Below, one piece after another: positions 48,501-61,200 of a DNA stretch of 64,000 nt. The stretch comes from Tetrahymena elliotti 4EA (lineage: Eukaryota; Ciliophora; Oligohymenophorea; Hymenostomatida; Tetrahymenidae). Both the position numbers and the translations under genes were made by a program. Each line of letters begins with the position of its first letter. Position 1 is the first letter of the stretch. The notes beneath the pieces were generated by a model. The model was not told the DNA's origin. It made no database searches and saw only the letters and a list, made by a program, of their open reading frames with translations. The stretch lies in assembly GCA_000231825.2 (NCBI GenBank), contig JH720294.1, forward strand, positions 381,158 to 445,157. Direction: 5' to 3'.

Positions 48501-51500
48501 TGCTATTTTTGATATTTTTCTAGGTTTTACTTTAGCATTAAGCTGTTTGCTTTCTGCTTTGAGGTGAAAATTAATTAGTTTTTTGTGATAAAAAATGTAT
48601 TTTTTTATTTGTATTGTTAAGCTTAACATTTTTATTTGTCAAATAGCTATCCTTATTATAGAGATACTTGATTCCATTATAGTATTAATCCAAAACATAG
48701 TAAACATTAGAGTAGACTTTTGTGTATTCAAACTTGTTAAATTTCCATTATCTAGCATTATTAAAAAGCTGTTTTTAAGATTTTTTCTTGTTTTAAAGCT
48801 CCTCTAAGCTATCCTAAGAAAAAATACTAGATAACTAATTAGCAGTTGGATATTCACTCATCTTCTTAAATTCTAATTTTTCTTCATTTTTTTAGAATTC
48901 GATGAATTAGAATTTTTACTCCTTTTTTATTTTAGGAAAAATTACTGCATTGTTTATATTTTTCTTTGAGTGAGAAACTTATTTTTTGTATGAATTTTAT
49001 TGCTGTTAATCTTTCTAAAAGTTTTCAATTTTATCAATAACACCATTAGAAATTTCAAAGAAAATATTCAAGTTTTATTTTTAAATTTCCTTAGATCCAG
49101 AAATGTCATTATTCAAAATGAAAAATGTATTGTAATAAAAATTAACAATAAAAGTACACTCCTTTTTATTATTTAAATATTTTCTATTTATTTCATGCAA
49201 TTCATCAAAATGTTCAGATACTCCATCCCATATCTATTCCTTATTTAGATTAAAAAATAGAAAATATTATATTAAAGCTTTAGTTAAGTTAAACTTTCTA
49301 TTAAATAGATTCCAAAATAGCTGCTATTAATTTTCTTCTATTTATTCTTAATTTCTTGTTTCTAATTTGGTCCAATCATTCTAACTTGTTTAAACTGCTT
49401 TTTGCCTAATATCTTTCTGAGGCAAAATTTTATTATTTTGTTGGTTTTTTGAGTCTTCTGTATCATATTAAGTTTTCTATTTAGGAGTTTTATTTTTATT
49501 TTTTAGTAATGAAGATTCGTAAGTATTAACCATGTCGTTTTTATTAATATTGTATGTTTCTAATTTCAAAGCTGTGTTTTCAAAATTCTATCTACTTTTT
49601 TAATTGTAATTTTTCTATGTTATTTCATCTAAATCACTTTTTGACTTCATTTACTCCAGATTTGATTTAATTGTCATTATGCTTTTTTTATCTTTTTAAG
49701 GACTCTTTTTAACTCTTTGATTTAAAATTTTATTAAAAAACTCAATATGATTCTTTTTTGAGAAACAATTATAAATTCTTTTCAGTATTTTATTAAAAGT
49801 ATATTTTGATTTATCTTTTTCTTTTTGATAATTTTTTTCTCCATTTGTTTAATTTTGTTAATCAATTTTTTCTAGATTTTCTTCATATAAAGATAACTCA
49901 TAGTTTGAGTATATAATAGCTTTTTAATAGTTTTCTACTGCCTCTTAAAACCTTCTATTATTGAGATGAATGTTTCCCATATTATTATGTAAAACTCCAA
50001 GAGCTTAATAATTTTTAAATCTACTAAAGTGTTATGCCTATTGATTCAGTTTAAGTAGCGTTGAGCAACCTTCATCATTCTGATCAAAGTAATTTTGTAA
50101 AGTAAAATTAAGAGTTTAAAAAAGATTCTAAAAACTCATAAAGAGAATTCTCATATCTTCAGCATGAAAGAAGAATTATTTTTTTTATTTGTAATCGCTG
50201 TCAGTGTTCTCTGATTCAGTTTCTTATAGTTCTTCTAGATTTTGAAGACCATAATCATCTTCATCTTGAAATGGGTATTTTCTATCTAAATTATGGATTT
50301 TATCTAACTAGAACATCTGCATAATTTTAGGATCCAGCTTCTTTTGATCTAATTTTATAGTTTCCAATATTTTAGTGAGATGTTCAATTGGAGTATCAAT
50401 TATATACCCAAAAAAGCAAGAGTAATAACATATTACAATTAAAAATACTGCAAAAGAACAATAAATTATCACATTAATAGGTAGCAAGTATTGAGCTAAT
50501 TCATTAGTAAGTTAATATTATTTTTCTAAAAGCGAGTCTTTTGATAGTACTTCTATGAATAAGAAAATATTTTTTATTTTGTATTTAATAGTTCCATCAA
50601 ATTTAAGCTTATCATCAAGTTTGAGATTATCTTAAGGTCTTGATTGGGGATATAATTTGGATTTATCAACGGATTTAACTATATTTAGGATTATACTATA
50701 TTCACTTTCTCTATATTGAAAATCAAATATTTTTTGGAATTATTTTTCATCAATTAGCTCAGTTAGTGTTATATGATCTTTTAACTCTGAATGAAAAATA
50801 TTATATCTTGATTTTATTTCATTAATTAGTTAATTAAAAAATTATTCCTATTCTGTGTTTAGGTAACCTTCCAGCCCCTAACTTTAGGTTAAAGTGTTCC
50901 TATTTAAAAATGAACTTGCTTCACTTTTTAATTAAGAATGATAGACCAACCCATAATTTTCAGGATTTAAAGTGATAAAGGTAGATTTTTGGATTAAGTA
51001 TTCATTGAAGAAATTAAAAACCTCGAGGATATCAATAGTGAAGCAAACTATGGATTAAACTTCTTTTCTAAACAAATTCCTTTTACAAATAATACTTGCA
51101 AAGTAAGGGTATTTCTCTTCATCATAGAATAATTAAGGAGGAATAACCTTTATAAAGGGATCATTAAAAGTATAATTATACCAAAATTAGCATCTTGTAT
51201 CAGGCTTGTAAATTCCATTTTCACAACTTGCATTTTGTTTTAATTTGCTGTAACTAGTATTTGTGCTTGTTTAATAAAGCATTCCATCATATTAAAACCC
51301 AAAAATTATGTCTTTAAATTTTAATTTCTAGTTACTTACTTGGCTCAGCTGGTTATTCTAAAATTAAATAGATTTTAACAAAGGATCAAGATATGTAACC
51401 TTCTATAATTATTTTTGTGAATTTTAGTCTAAGTCTTAGATATAAGTATGGTTCTTGTGATTCCTATTTTATAAAATATATTATATTTAACACCATTTTC

Positions 51501-52397
51501 TAAGAAATAAATAAATGGAGGGGTAGATATAACCATTCAGAAATACATTTTGTTGTTGATATATTAACTCAAAAAAATATTTAGGCTTACCAAAGAATTA
51601 AATTTTTAAAATGAAACCCTGCTTTGGCTGGTAACTGAAATAATAAATTTTATATTTGATTTCTGAAAACAAATTTATGTTTTACTTTCACTTTGTATTT
51701 AAAAGGCTTTTTATCAATATTTTTAATCATATTTTAAATCAATAAAAGAATTGATTAATTCTTTGTTTGTATTTTTGGCTAATTATTATTAATGATTTGA
51801 ATAGTAACAACAACAAAAACAACAATTTTCTATGATTGAAAAGTAGAAACAATAAAAATAAACAATTTACCAGCTGGAAGTGAGAATCTTATTTTTTAAA
51901 TATAATAATTTGATGGTTTCTAAATTTTCACTTTGATGAAAGGTTCTTTAAATATTTAATAAAGCTGGCTTGTATGTTAGATTCATTTTAACTTTTGCAT
52001 TTAATATGCTCTTGTAAAATGCTAAAATTAGATTTATTTCCCAATATTATTATTAGATTTAATTATTTAAGAGTGCAACTATGGCAGCATTTTACTTTTT
52101 TGAAAACACAATTTACTATTTATAAAGATTATTACCATATTCTTGGATCAATTCCTAACTATATTACTTTAAAACATAACTAGAGAGGAGTGTGAAAAAG
52201 ATTTATATTAACATAGGAATAAATGTAATCATAAAAATCTAAAAAAATGTCTTTTTAAATAAAGATTTATCTCTATTCATCCTTCTTTAGGTATTCTCAT
52301 TTGAAACTTTTTTGCTTTACTACTCTTGTTATAAGATGCCAATATTTTTATCTTCGCTTAATATATTATCTAGCTCTTTAACAGAGCATTATTACAT
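45529..52397 (-). CDS. Giant Cache-HAMP-like-TPR membrane sensor protein, paralogue 1
   Basis: Exon 1 is 52397-51871 (start MQQCSVKELDNILSEDKN, directly after an in-frame TGA), with a first membrane segment IFMITFIPMLIQIFFTLLSS. After an intron, one very long exon from about 51480 ends at TGA 45529-45531; about 2,100 residues in all. The extracytosolic part has Cache-like features: FKDIIFGFQYDGMLYQTS and YKPDTRCQFWYNYTF, echoing the YDPRxRPWY motif, then YPYFASIICKR. A second membrane segment, INVIIYCSFAVFLIVICYYS, follows, then a HAMP-like DTPIEHLTKILETI. Next come TPR units (YQALGVLHNNMGNIHLNNRR then FQEAVENYQKAI), a long Asn/Ser-rich linker, and a second conserved block with INEAIAILTDYFEETKF and DFKIDFSIGVISTCKTL, which may be a degenerate VWA fold. 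Presumed small-molecule sensor with a TPR output; no kinase or cyclase is visible. Confidence 0.7.
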
Positions 52398-53205
52398 TAT
52401 ACTTATTCAATCTTTACAAATAGAGAAAAACAATAATCAATTTATAATTAATTACAAATGTTTTAACTATGAGTATGATTATATTATCTCCTTATTAGTA
52501 TAAATTGATTTAACACTAAATAAATAAGAATTAAATTATTTCTTCGATTTAAACGATTTCTTTTCTTACGATACTATTATTTAGCTTCATTAAGATAAAT
52601 TCAATCACCAATCATCTACTTTTTCTTTAATTTTTAATTACTCAATTTTAAGATATTAAGTAAATTTTTTTCTCACAGACATATTTTGTGAAATTTCAGT
52701 CTTTTTTTTATCTAGATAATTATTTTTTTAATGTTAATTGTTCCATTTTAAAAAAGCAATTTCAATAGAAAATAGGCATACCAGCCTTGACAAGCTCCAA
52801 ATACTCATAAATTTAAAGTTAAAAAAATGAATCAAGCTTTTTATTTAAAATGCTCACATTTATTAAATGATAATCTACTATTTTAGCTTTTATAAATGGT
52901 TTGCAATGTCTTTTTTTTAAATAAATATTAAAAATTAAAAAACAAAATTATTAAAACCTATTTTTTAATTATAAGGCTCTTGATTTCAACAAATAACTAT
53001 TTAAACAAATCAATAAATAAAAACCATAATTTTAGCTTTGTTAGTTGCTACAAAATATGAAAATTTAAGTATTTTTTTTATTTTTAGATTAAAATTTGTT
53101 GTGAAATTTTTTTTTCTTTTTCTTTAATATTTGCCTGCTTTAACTTTTTATATTTTTAAAATGAATTTTTGGTCTTATTTAATTCAGTTTAAAAAAATTA
53201 AAAAG
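52398..53205. other. Intergenic
   Basis: About 800 bp between the sensor 5' end and the tRNA gene. AT-rich; no gene seen. Confidence 0.5.
53190..53205 (-). terminator. Pol III terminator of tRNA-Asp
   Basis: On the minus strand, T5 then AA then a longer T run immediately after the tRNA 3' end; the usual oligo-T stop for RNA polymerase III. Confidence 0.75.
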
Positions 53206-53277
53206 CTCCGAGACCGGGAATTGAACCCGGGTCTCCTGCGTGACAGGCAGGAATACTAACCACTATACTATCTCGGA
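53206..53277 (-). tRNA. tRNA-Asp (anticodon GUC)
   Basis: Read on the minus strand, the 7-bp acceptor stem TCCGAGA pairs with TCTCGGA and the discriminator is G. The D-arm region is TAGTATAGTGGTTAGTA (A box). The anticodon stem CCTGC/GCAGG encloses the loop CTGTCAC, with GTC. The T arm is CCGGGTTCAATTCCCGG (B box GGTTCAATTCC). No intron. A T-rich Pol III terminator (GCTTTTTAATTTTTTT) follows directly. Confidence 0.97.
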
Positions 53278-55133
53278 TTTTACAAAATCTTTGGCTTCTA
53301 CAATATCATCAATTAATAAAAATAAATTAAAAAAATAACTTATGTTTCTACCTTTATATACAGCATAATATGTTTTTATTGAAATAACATAATAAAATTT
53401 ATGCTGTTTAATTTAAAAATTAATTTTCTTTTATATGTTTTTAAATATTTTTTTGTTCTTATGTCTACTGTGTTTAATCTAAGTAATATTACTGGTTTCA
53501 ATTTTTAGTTTAAAATGATTCAGTCTTTAATTTCTTTTTAGAAAAATATTGAATAATTCTAAGATCTCACAAAATCGTTAATAATAAAAAAATTAGAAAA
53601 AAAATGAATTAAATAAAAAATTTCTAAAACTAAAATAGTCACAACTTTCTTTGTGAGTAAATAAAAATCAATCCTTCTGATTCAGATAATAATTTATGTA
53701 ACAGATGCTAATGACAAAATTTACAAACTATTGAATACAAAAAAAAGGTTCTAACTTAAATAAAAGATTTTTAAAATTGAAAATCAAGATGTATTAAACA
53801 ATAAAAATAAAAATTACTAATTTTAATGTAAGAAAAAAATCAATTACAGCTCTTGAATAAGGATAAGAGGTTAGAAAACCTATGAATTTATAAAGTAATA
53901 CTTACATAATACTTTTTACTATGTAATCAGCTCATGAACTAGTGATATATAAAAAGTAAAATAATTTTGAAATATTTAGAATAATATATATTTATGGAGG
54001 TATATTCGAATAATTTGCTTTCTCTTCATATAGTAATTTAGTATGGAACCTTAAAAATAACTTTTAATTTGTAAAATAATTGCAAAATAATAAACTAAGA
54101 TTTTAAAAAATTAATTTCTCTAATGATGGAAAGTTCCTCATCTCAGCATTTGAAGATGGGTTTTTTAAACTCTCAAATCCTTAAAAAAATTTTGAATTGA
54201 TTACATCCTTTTAACAGATTTGTTCTTAAATTTTTTTAAAGATTTAATAATTTATTTCATTTGTTTTTAGCTTAAGATAGACTTCTTTCTTATACGATAT
54301 TCTTTTCATACTCCAAGTATTTATTCCAGCTTCTCTTCTCATGATAGAACTTGTAATATTTATTTATAATTTTAGATGTATAGAATATTTTCAGCTATCA
54401 ATTCAATCAAGAATAGTACTAATTCATTGTAGTTTATTTTAACCTCAAGCAACTGAATTTACCTAACTATTTCTGATTACTAATTAGGAGGAATTGGAAT
54501 AATAATAGTATGAGTTTGATATCATTTTTAACAATGTTTTTGTCTTTAAAATAAATATATCTCTTTATGCATGTAAAAATAAATATTAAGACTTTTACTT
54601 CTATCAATTTCAAATCGTTTTGATTCAAATAGTTTATTTAGTTTTCGATTTAAAAAATTTTTTTTTAATTTTTTATTGAATTTGTTAATTTAAATGATGA
54701 GAGTAACTTTATATTTTGATCAAAAATTTTAAAATTGACAAGCTTAAAATAATATTTTATAAAATTTGGTTTTTATTTAAGAGAGAGATTTTTATTTTGC
54801 AAAAAAATAGGACAAAACATAACTATTTTGATGTAATTATCACTTATTAAATGTAATATTTGTAATCAAATATTTGTAAAATTATATTCCCAATTTAGAA
54901 TTCCACTTTTTTTGTTACAATATTAAAATTTTAAGAACTGTAACTAAGACCAAGAATTTCTGATTGTTAAATTAATGAAATTACATCTATTGAAAATTTA
55001 AGCTTTTCAGAATAATTAAATTTTTCTTTAAATTTGTTAATTAGAAGTTCTAATTTTAATATCTATCTATCTATTTTGAATTTTTATATTATATTTTTAT
55101 CATAATAAAAAAGAAAAAAATTTATTTAATTAG
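53278..55133. other. Intergenic
   Basis: About 1.85 kb of AT-rich DNA upstream of the first GH5 gene. I see no exon with coding composition. An ATCT run lies at 55061-55074. Confidence 0.45.
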
Positions 55134-56198
55134 ATGAAAAAAATAAACTATATTCAAGTATTTTTTACCTTTATAGTTCTTTGGATTTCATTGAGATCAG
55201 TATATTCAACTCCTCTTTGGTCAGTTGAAAAAGCAAATGACTGGTATTAGAGTGTTGGATGGAGAGTTGGATGTAATTTCATTCCTTCAACAGCAGTTAA
55301 TTAGCTTGAAATGTGGTAGGAAGAAACTTTTGATCCATAAACAATTAAAAATGAACTTCAACTAGCTCATAATATTGGATTCAATACTGTTAGAGTATTT
55401 TTACATTATCTTGCTTGGGGAGAAGATAAATCTGGTTTTAAGAGTAGAATGAGCACTTTTTTGAATATTACAGAATAATATAATATCAAAACAATTTTTG
55501 TTTTATTTGATGATTGCTGGAAAAGCGATCCTCATGTAGGTTAATAACCAGCTCCTATTCCAGGAGTTCATAACAGTTAATGGGTTTAATGTCCTGGGAA
55601 TTCTCAACTTGTTTATGGAAGTTACAAGGAATATGTTTAAGATATTCTCTCTGGATTTGCAGAAGACAATAGAGTCTTATTCTGGGATTTATATAATGAA
55701 CCTGGTAATTCTAATCATAAAGAAAGCAGATTGAGTTTATTACAAGATGTATTTTCATATGCTAGAGAGGTTAATATTACATAACCAGTAACTGCTGGAA
55801 TTTGGAATTTCTACAAAAAGCTCAATTCCTTCTAGTTGTAAAATTCTGATATCATTACTTTCCATTTATATTCTTTGCCAGAAGTTCTTTCTATTGAAAT
55901 TAACAAACTTAAAGAACATGGAAGACCTATCATCTGCACTGAATATATGGCTAGACCCCTAGGATCTACTTTCAAGAATTAACTTCCTATTTTCAAAAAA
56001 CATAATGTAGGTGCAATTAACTGGGGATTAGTTTTTGGTAAGACATAAACAGTCTTCCCTTGGAAATCTCCAGAAGGAGCTCCAGTACCCAAAGTTTGGT
56101 TCCATGATATCTTCTGGAAAAACTCAACTTGCTTCTCTGAGGAAGAGGGCTAATTTATAAAAAATATTACTTTAGACGGATAGAAACAAATTGCATGA
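55134..56198 (+). CDS. Secreted GH5-type glycoside hydrolase (cellulase-like), copy 1
   Basis: An intronless 354-residue protein with an N-terminal signal peptide (VFFTFIVLWISLRSVYS). The catalytic TIM barrel shows the clan GH-A pattern: GWRVGCNFIPSTAVNQLEMW, NTVRVFLHYLAWGED, TIFVLFDDCW, LFWDLYNEPGN with the acid/base Glu, ITFHLYS, and PIICTEYMAR with the nucleophile Glu near residue 270, then INWGLVFGKTQT, a Trp-lined substrate wall. It should hydrolyse beta-linked glucan, mannan or xylan outside the cell or in food vacuoles; the exact substrate cannot be read. Asn-x-Ser/Thr glycosylation sites occur (NIT, NST). The mature region resembles bacterial cellulase-family proteins, so ancient transfer is possible. 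A close paralogue follows 730 bp downstream. Confidence 0.88.
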
Positions 56199-56927
56199 AG
56201 CAACAAAATGATTATTAAAATATTTAATAACAAAATAAATTTTTAATTTTTTATATTAAATTAGTTGAATTATACAATAAACATTAGATTAATTTAAGAT
56301 ATTTTATTCTTTATCTTTAAAGATATTTAAATTATATATCTAAATATCAAAAAAACAGCAAATCATTTCACATAAAAAGCCCAATACCAACTAATAGAGA
56401 GAGATAAAGTACATATCAAACAACTTTCAATGAAATAAATGACATATAAATTGATTTCACACTAATTGCTAATACTTTTATAAAGATCTCAACTTGATTC
56501 TCACTAATCCTTTTTTCTTAATGTTTATCAACAAGATCATTCTTATTTGTTCAAAATATAATTTACTTTTAATTAGCATATTATTACTGAGATTGGTTTA
56601 ATTTTTACTTGAAAGATCTTTATAAAATTTTATTTTAAAATTAAAAATAATAAATAAATAAATAACAAAAAATAAAAGATTAAAAACAATTGTTTTTATA
56701 TTAAATTAAGATTTACTTTCTTGAATTAAATAATCATTAATTTGCAATTTTGACACTTATAGAGTCATAAATATTTACTTTTGATAAAATAATGTGCAAA
56801 ATCAATGCAAATATTTGTAAGGTTTATCAAAGACAATATTTAAAATAAAGAAAGTATTTATTTATATAGATAAGTTTCTTTGATTTATATTAAAGATAAT
56901 AATTTTTGATAAAAGAGCATAAAATAA
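56199..56927. other. Spacer between GH5 paralogues
   Basis: About 730 bp of AT-rich DNA holding the terminator of copy 1 and promoter of copy 2. No other feature seen. Confidence 0.5.
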
Positions 56928-57989
56928 ATGAAAACTATCCATAGAAATTAAATCGCTTTGATTGTTGTTTTCTCTATTTTAGCAATCACCGTTAATTCTA
57001 CTCCTCTTTGGTCAGCTCAAAAGGCTAATAGCTGGTATAAGAGTATAGGATGGAGAGTTGGATGCAACTTTATTCCTTCAACAGCAGTCAATCAACTTGA
57101 AATGTGGTAGGCAGAAAGTTTTGACCCAAAAACAATTTAAAAGGAGTTATCATAAGCTAGCAGCATTGGATTTAATACAATCAGAGTTTTTTTGCATTAC
57201 TTAGCTTGGGGGGAAGACAAAAGTGGATTAAAATAGAGAATGCACACTTTCTTAAATATTACTTAAGAATTCAACATCAAAACAACATTTGTTTTATTTG
57301 ATGATTGTTGGAACAATGATCCTCATGTTGGTTAGCAACCAGCCCCTATTCCTGGTGTTCACAACAGCTAATGGGTCTAATGTCCTGGGAATGCTTAACC
57401 AGTTTATGGTAATTATTAGGAATATGTTTAGGACATTCTAACCGAATTTGCTGAAGATTCTAGAATTTTATTTTGGGATTTATACAATGAGCCTGGAAAT
57501 TCAAATTATGGAGATAGTAGATTAAGTTTATTAAAAGACGTATTCAGTTATGCTAGATAGGTGAATGTCACACAACCAATAACTGCTGGTTTGTGGTTTA
57601 ATAATAAAAAATTGAATGATTTCTAAAAAAAAAATTCAGACATCATTACATTCCATAAGTATTCTGACCCTAAAGCACTAGAAAAGGAAATATTAGATTT
57701 GAAACTTTTAGGAAGACCTATCATATGTACAGAATATATGGCCAGAACAATAGGATCAACATTTTAAAATTCTTTACCTATTTTCAAAAAACACAATATT
57801 GGAGCTATTAACTGGGGTTTAGTTTTTGGAAAAACTCAAACTGTTTTCCCTTGGGGATCTCCTGAAGGAGCACCAGTACCATAAGTTTGGTTCCATGATA
57901 TATTTTGGCAAAACTCTACCTGCTTTTCTCAAGAAGAGTGCCAATTTATTAGAAATATCACAACAAAATCAAATACTTAAGTTTATTGA
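56928..57989 (+). CDS. Secreted GH5-type glycoside hydrolase (cellulase-like), copy 2
   Basis: 353 residues, intronless, with signal peptide IALIVVFSILAITVNS. It is collinear with copy 1: GWRVGCNFIPSTAVNQLEMW is identical and LFWDLYNEPGNS is retained with the acid/base Glu. PIICTEYMARTIG holds the nucleophile Glu, and INWGLVFGKTQTVFPW is kept. Differences cluster in the signal peptide, surface loops (NYGDSRLSL against NHKESRLSL) and the C-terminus (ECQ here, EGQ in copy 1, so an extra Cys is present). Both copies keep all visible catalytic residues, so both should be active. The stop is TGA at 57987-57989. The substrate is undetermined. Confidence 0.88.
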
Positions 57990-58285
57990 TATGTATTGAA
58001 ATTATATATAAATATTCAATTAATTTTAAAATAAATAATTTCATAGTCATTTAAATAAAAAATATTTTTATTTAAATTTATTTACTGATAAAGCGTTATT
58101 TAAAAATTTATTCATTGTATAAACTTCAATTAATTTTTTAAAAAATTATCTAAAAAATTTCTAAAATAAAATTAGAATTAATTTTTTTAAAATGATAAAA
58201 TATTATTTACAAATTTATATAATATGATAAAATGCTATTTATAAAAATAAATTAAAATGATCAAATGATATTTATTTATTATTAA
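57990..58285. other. Intergenic, convergent gene ends
   Basis: About 300 bp of AT-rich DNA between the GH5 copy 2 and sensor 2 stop codons. No feature seen. Confidence 0.5.
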
Positions 58286-61200
58286 TCAATATTGTTCATA
58301 AATAAGAGGAAATTATCTAAATTTATAAACTTCTCTTTAGTTGTAAAGATATTCTGCTACTTTATTTTCTTCATAAAAATACCTGACTACAATTTGACCT
58401 TTAAAATAGTGCTAAGATATATTTTATTCTTTAAGAGATTAGTATTGATTTAGTTATAATATAAGAAGCTCTATGCCTAAACTGTATAATTCTTCACACA
58501 TTAATTCAAATTTTTTGTCTTTACAGTCTATAACTTCTTCTTATAAAATATAAACAAAATACTATTTATTCATTAGTCTCTAAATATATGAAATATGTTG
58601 ATCTTAATCAACAAATTTCTTGGATTTTAAACTTTTCTTTTGTAGGTAATATTGTTAGAAATTATATGAGAATAAAGAGATAATTGCTTTTTTAACTCCT
58701 TCATGAAATTTAATATTATTTCTCTTTTCCTCAACCTTTTTTTTCTTTTTGTTAAGAGAATTACTAGAATACAAATCCTTCTTATATTATTCGTATGATT
58801 CAAAAATATTCTATTTTTATTGGTTTTTATCGTTTTTCGGAAGATTCTATGAGGTTTCTTAATTTACTAAATTAGAAAATTGATTTGAAGCTAATTAATT
58901 TTCTAAAAGCTACTCATTAGTTTATATAAATAAATTTTATTTATATAATTTTGGTCCTATTATATCTTAGTTTATTTAATCATAGTAATAGTTAAAATTT
59001 TATGATGTAGGAGAAAATTAATTTAAATTTTATTACAGATTATCTCTTTTATCATTTAATCTTGATGGATATTATTAAATGATATCATTGCTATTTTCTT
59101 CAAAAATAATGAATTAATATGCAGATTTACTTTATTATTATCTCTCATTATGTATTGGACTATAGCTATCTTTAACATTTTATAATTTTATTTTGAAATT
59201 CTAATTTTAATTTTTAAATGTATCATTCTGAAAATCATATTCATTTATGTTATCTTAGCTTACTTGATAGGATTAATTAAAGAGCTTTTAGTTTAATTCA
59301 TTTTTGTTATTGATATTTTATTCAGATAAATCAAAATTTACTTTAGAAAAATTAATTTAATTTTTAGATTTTAATTCATTTTAAGCTTTTAAGCAATTCT
59401 AAAAATAATTATCGCTTTATGGAAGAAATTGATTGATAAAATTTTGATATTGGTCCCAAGATTATTTGATTCTTTACATTGAACTAAAACAAATTACTTC
59501 TCTAAATTACTAATCAAAACAAATTAGGCAATACTGGTCTGAGTCAAATATAAGAATCTCTTTCATCATTAAGTCAATTAAATTTCTTGATTTTTAGAGA
59601 AAGGTAAGATTTTAGCATGTTGAAATTGTAATAACTGAAAATGTAATTTTAAAATCATAAACGACCTTTAACTCTAGTATTGGTTATTTTAATATAGGAA
59701 TAGTGCTACCGATTTTAAAAAGAACTTACATAATATAATACCTAACCTATTTTTGAACAAATTTTAGCTTTTCCAGATAATCAGTCATTAATGATAGGCT
59801 CTAAATAAATTTCTTTTCCTAAATTAGGATAAGATTTTATGAAAACATTAACAATCCACACATAATTTCTGGAGTATAGATAAATTTTGACAAGTAATTT
59901 AAGTCATATTCCATGTAGAGTTCAGATATCTTAATGCTTTACAGAAATTTTAATTAATAAATTATTTTAGAATGATTTTATTTTCTTCTCTACATTACAA
60001 AATTATTTTAACTGGTATTAATATTCTGTTAATATTGTTAATATTTCTATGAGAAAAAATTGGCTTAACTAGCTTCTAACCTTAAACTTTTCTCTATTTT
60101 ATTATTTTTATTAATAAATGTATAGGTGTTATCTCTATCACAAATGCTTTATTCTCTGAGATTATTAAGATTAAGATATTAACTGCTGTTTATTAAGCTA
60201 TTTTAAGAATTTATTTAAAATAAAATCTAATTTGAAATATCTTAATTATTCTTAATCAAAGAACCGTTGCTTTTTTGATTCATAAGCTAATTAGTGCTTT
60301 GAAATAAAAAGGTATTTTTGTTGGAATTAAGTTATTTAATAAGATCATAATATTTTTCTAAAGTTTAATAGAGATATTAGAACTTGTCTAAATAAGATTA
60401 CTACTGATATTTTTGCTATTGGGGTTTCTGTTCAATAATTTTTTTTTAAGATTTGATTTTGAGTTAAAGATTAATCTAATTTTTTGAGTGCTTGGAATAA
60501 TTGACAGATAATCTATTATTTTCATATTAAAGATCACTTGCTAACTGATTTTCAGCTTACACGCTTTGATTTTTTTCTAGGGTTAATAATTTTTGATTTC
60601 TAAAGGAATTGTCAAATTATTTACCTTGAAACTAAAAAATAGAATCTGATGCTAGACCTTGTTGATTCTAATTTCCTACAACATCAAATAACTAAAGATA
60701 ACTATTAGTGACAAAAATGAATTATTTGATGCTTGTATCTAATTTTTCTTTAGATTATGATATCTCTCCAGTCAGTGCAAGAAAGTTTGTATAATAAAAG
60801 TTCACTACAAAAGATAGTTATATTTTGCTGTTCAGGTACTTTTTGTTGATTTCTAATAATTCATCAAAATGAGCAATTATGCCCTCCTTTAAAAACAAAT
60901 GAGTATTCAACTTAGTAGAATAAGCAATTAACGCTTTTAAAAAGTTAAATTTCCTATGAAATAATTTCCAATAGAGTTGATATTTATTTTTTATTTTTTG
61001 AGTAAAGTATTGCTTAGATTATGTTTGTTTTTCAATAGTCTGATTAGTTCCATCATACATTGTACTTAGCATAGGAGATTTTTTCTCTGAGTGTGATTAA
61101 TACTAAGATTAATTGAAACTTGTTTAATTTTTATTGGTTTGGTCTTAAATTTCTTGTTGATTTGAAAAATTTTTGGTATCTTCTGAAAAAGATAGTCCCT

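Noticed and set aside
48027..48807. Plus-strand hydrophobic ORFs
   Set aside because: Antisense of Asn/Lys/Gln-rich linker of sensor paralogue 1; Phe/Leu/Tyr-rich composition is an artefact of reverse-strand A-rich codons. The same holds for 45739-45951 and 61120-61311.
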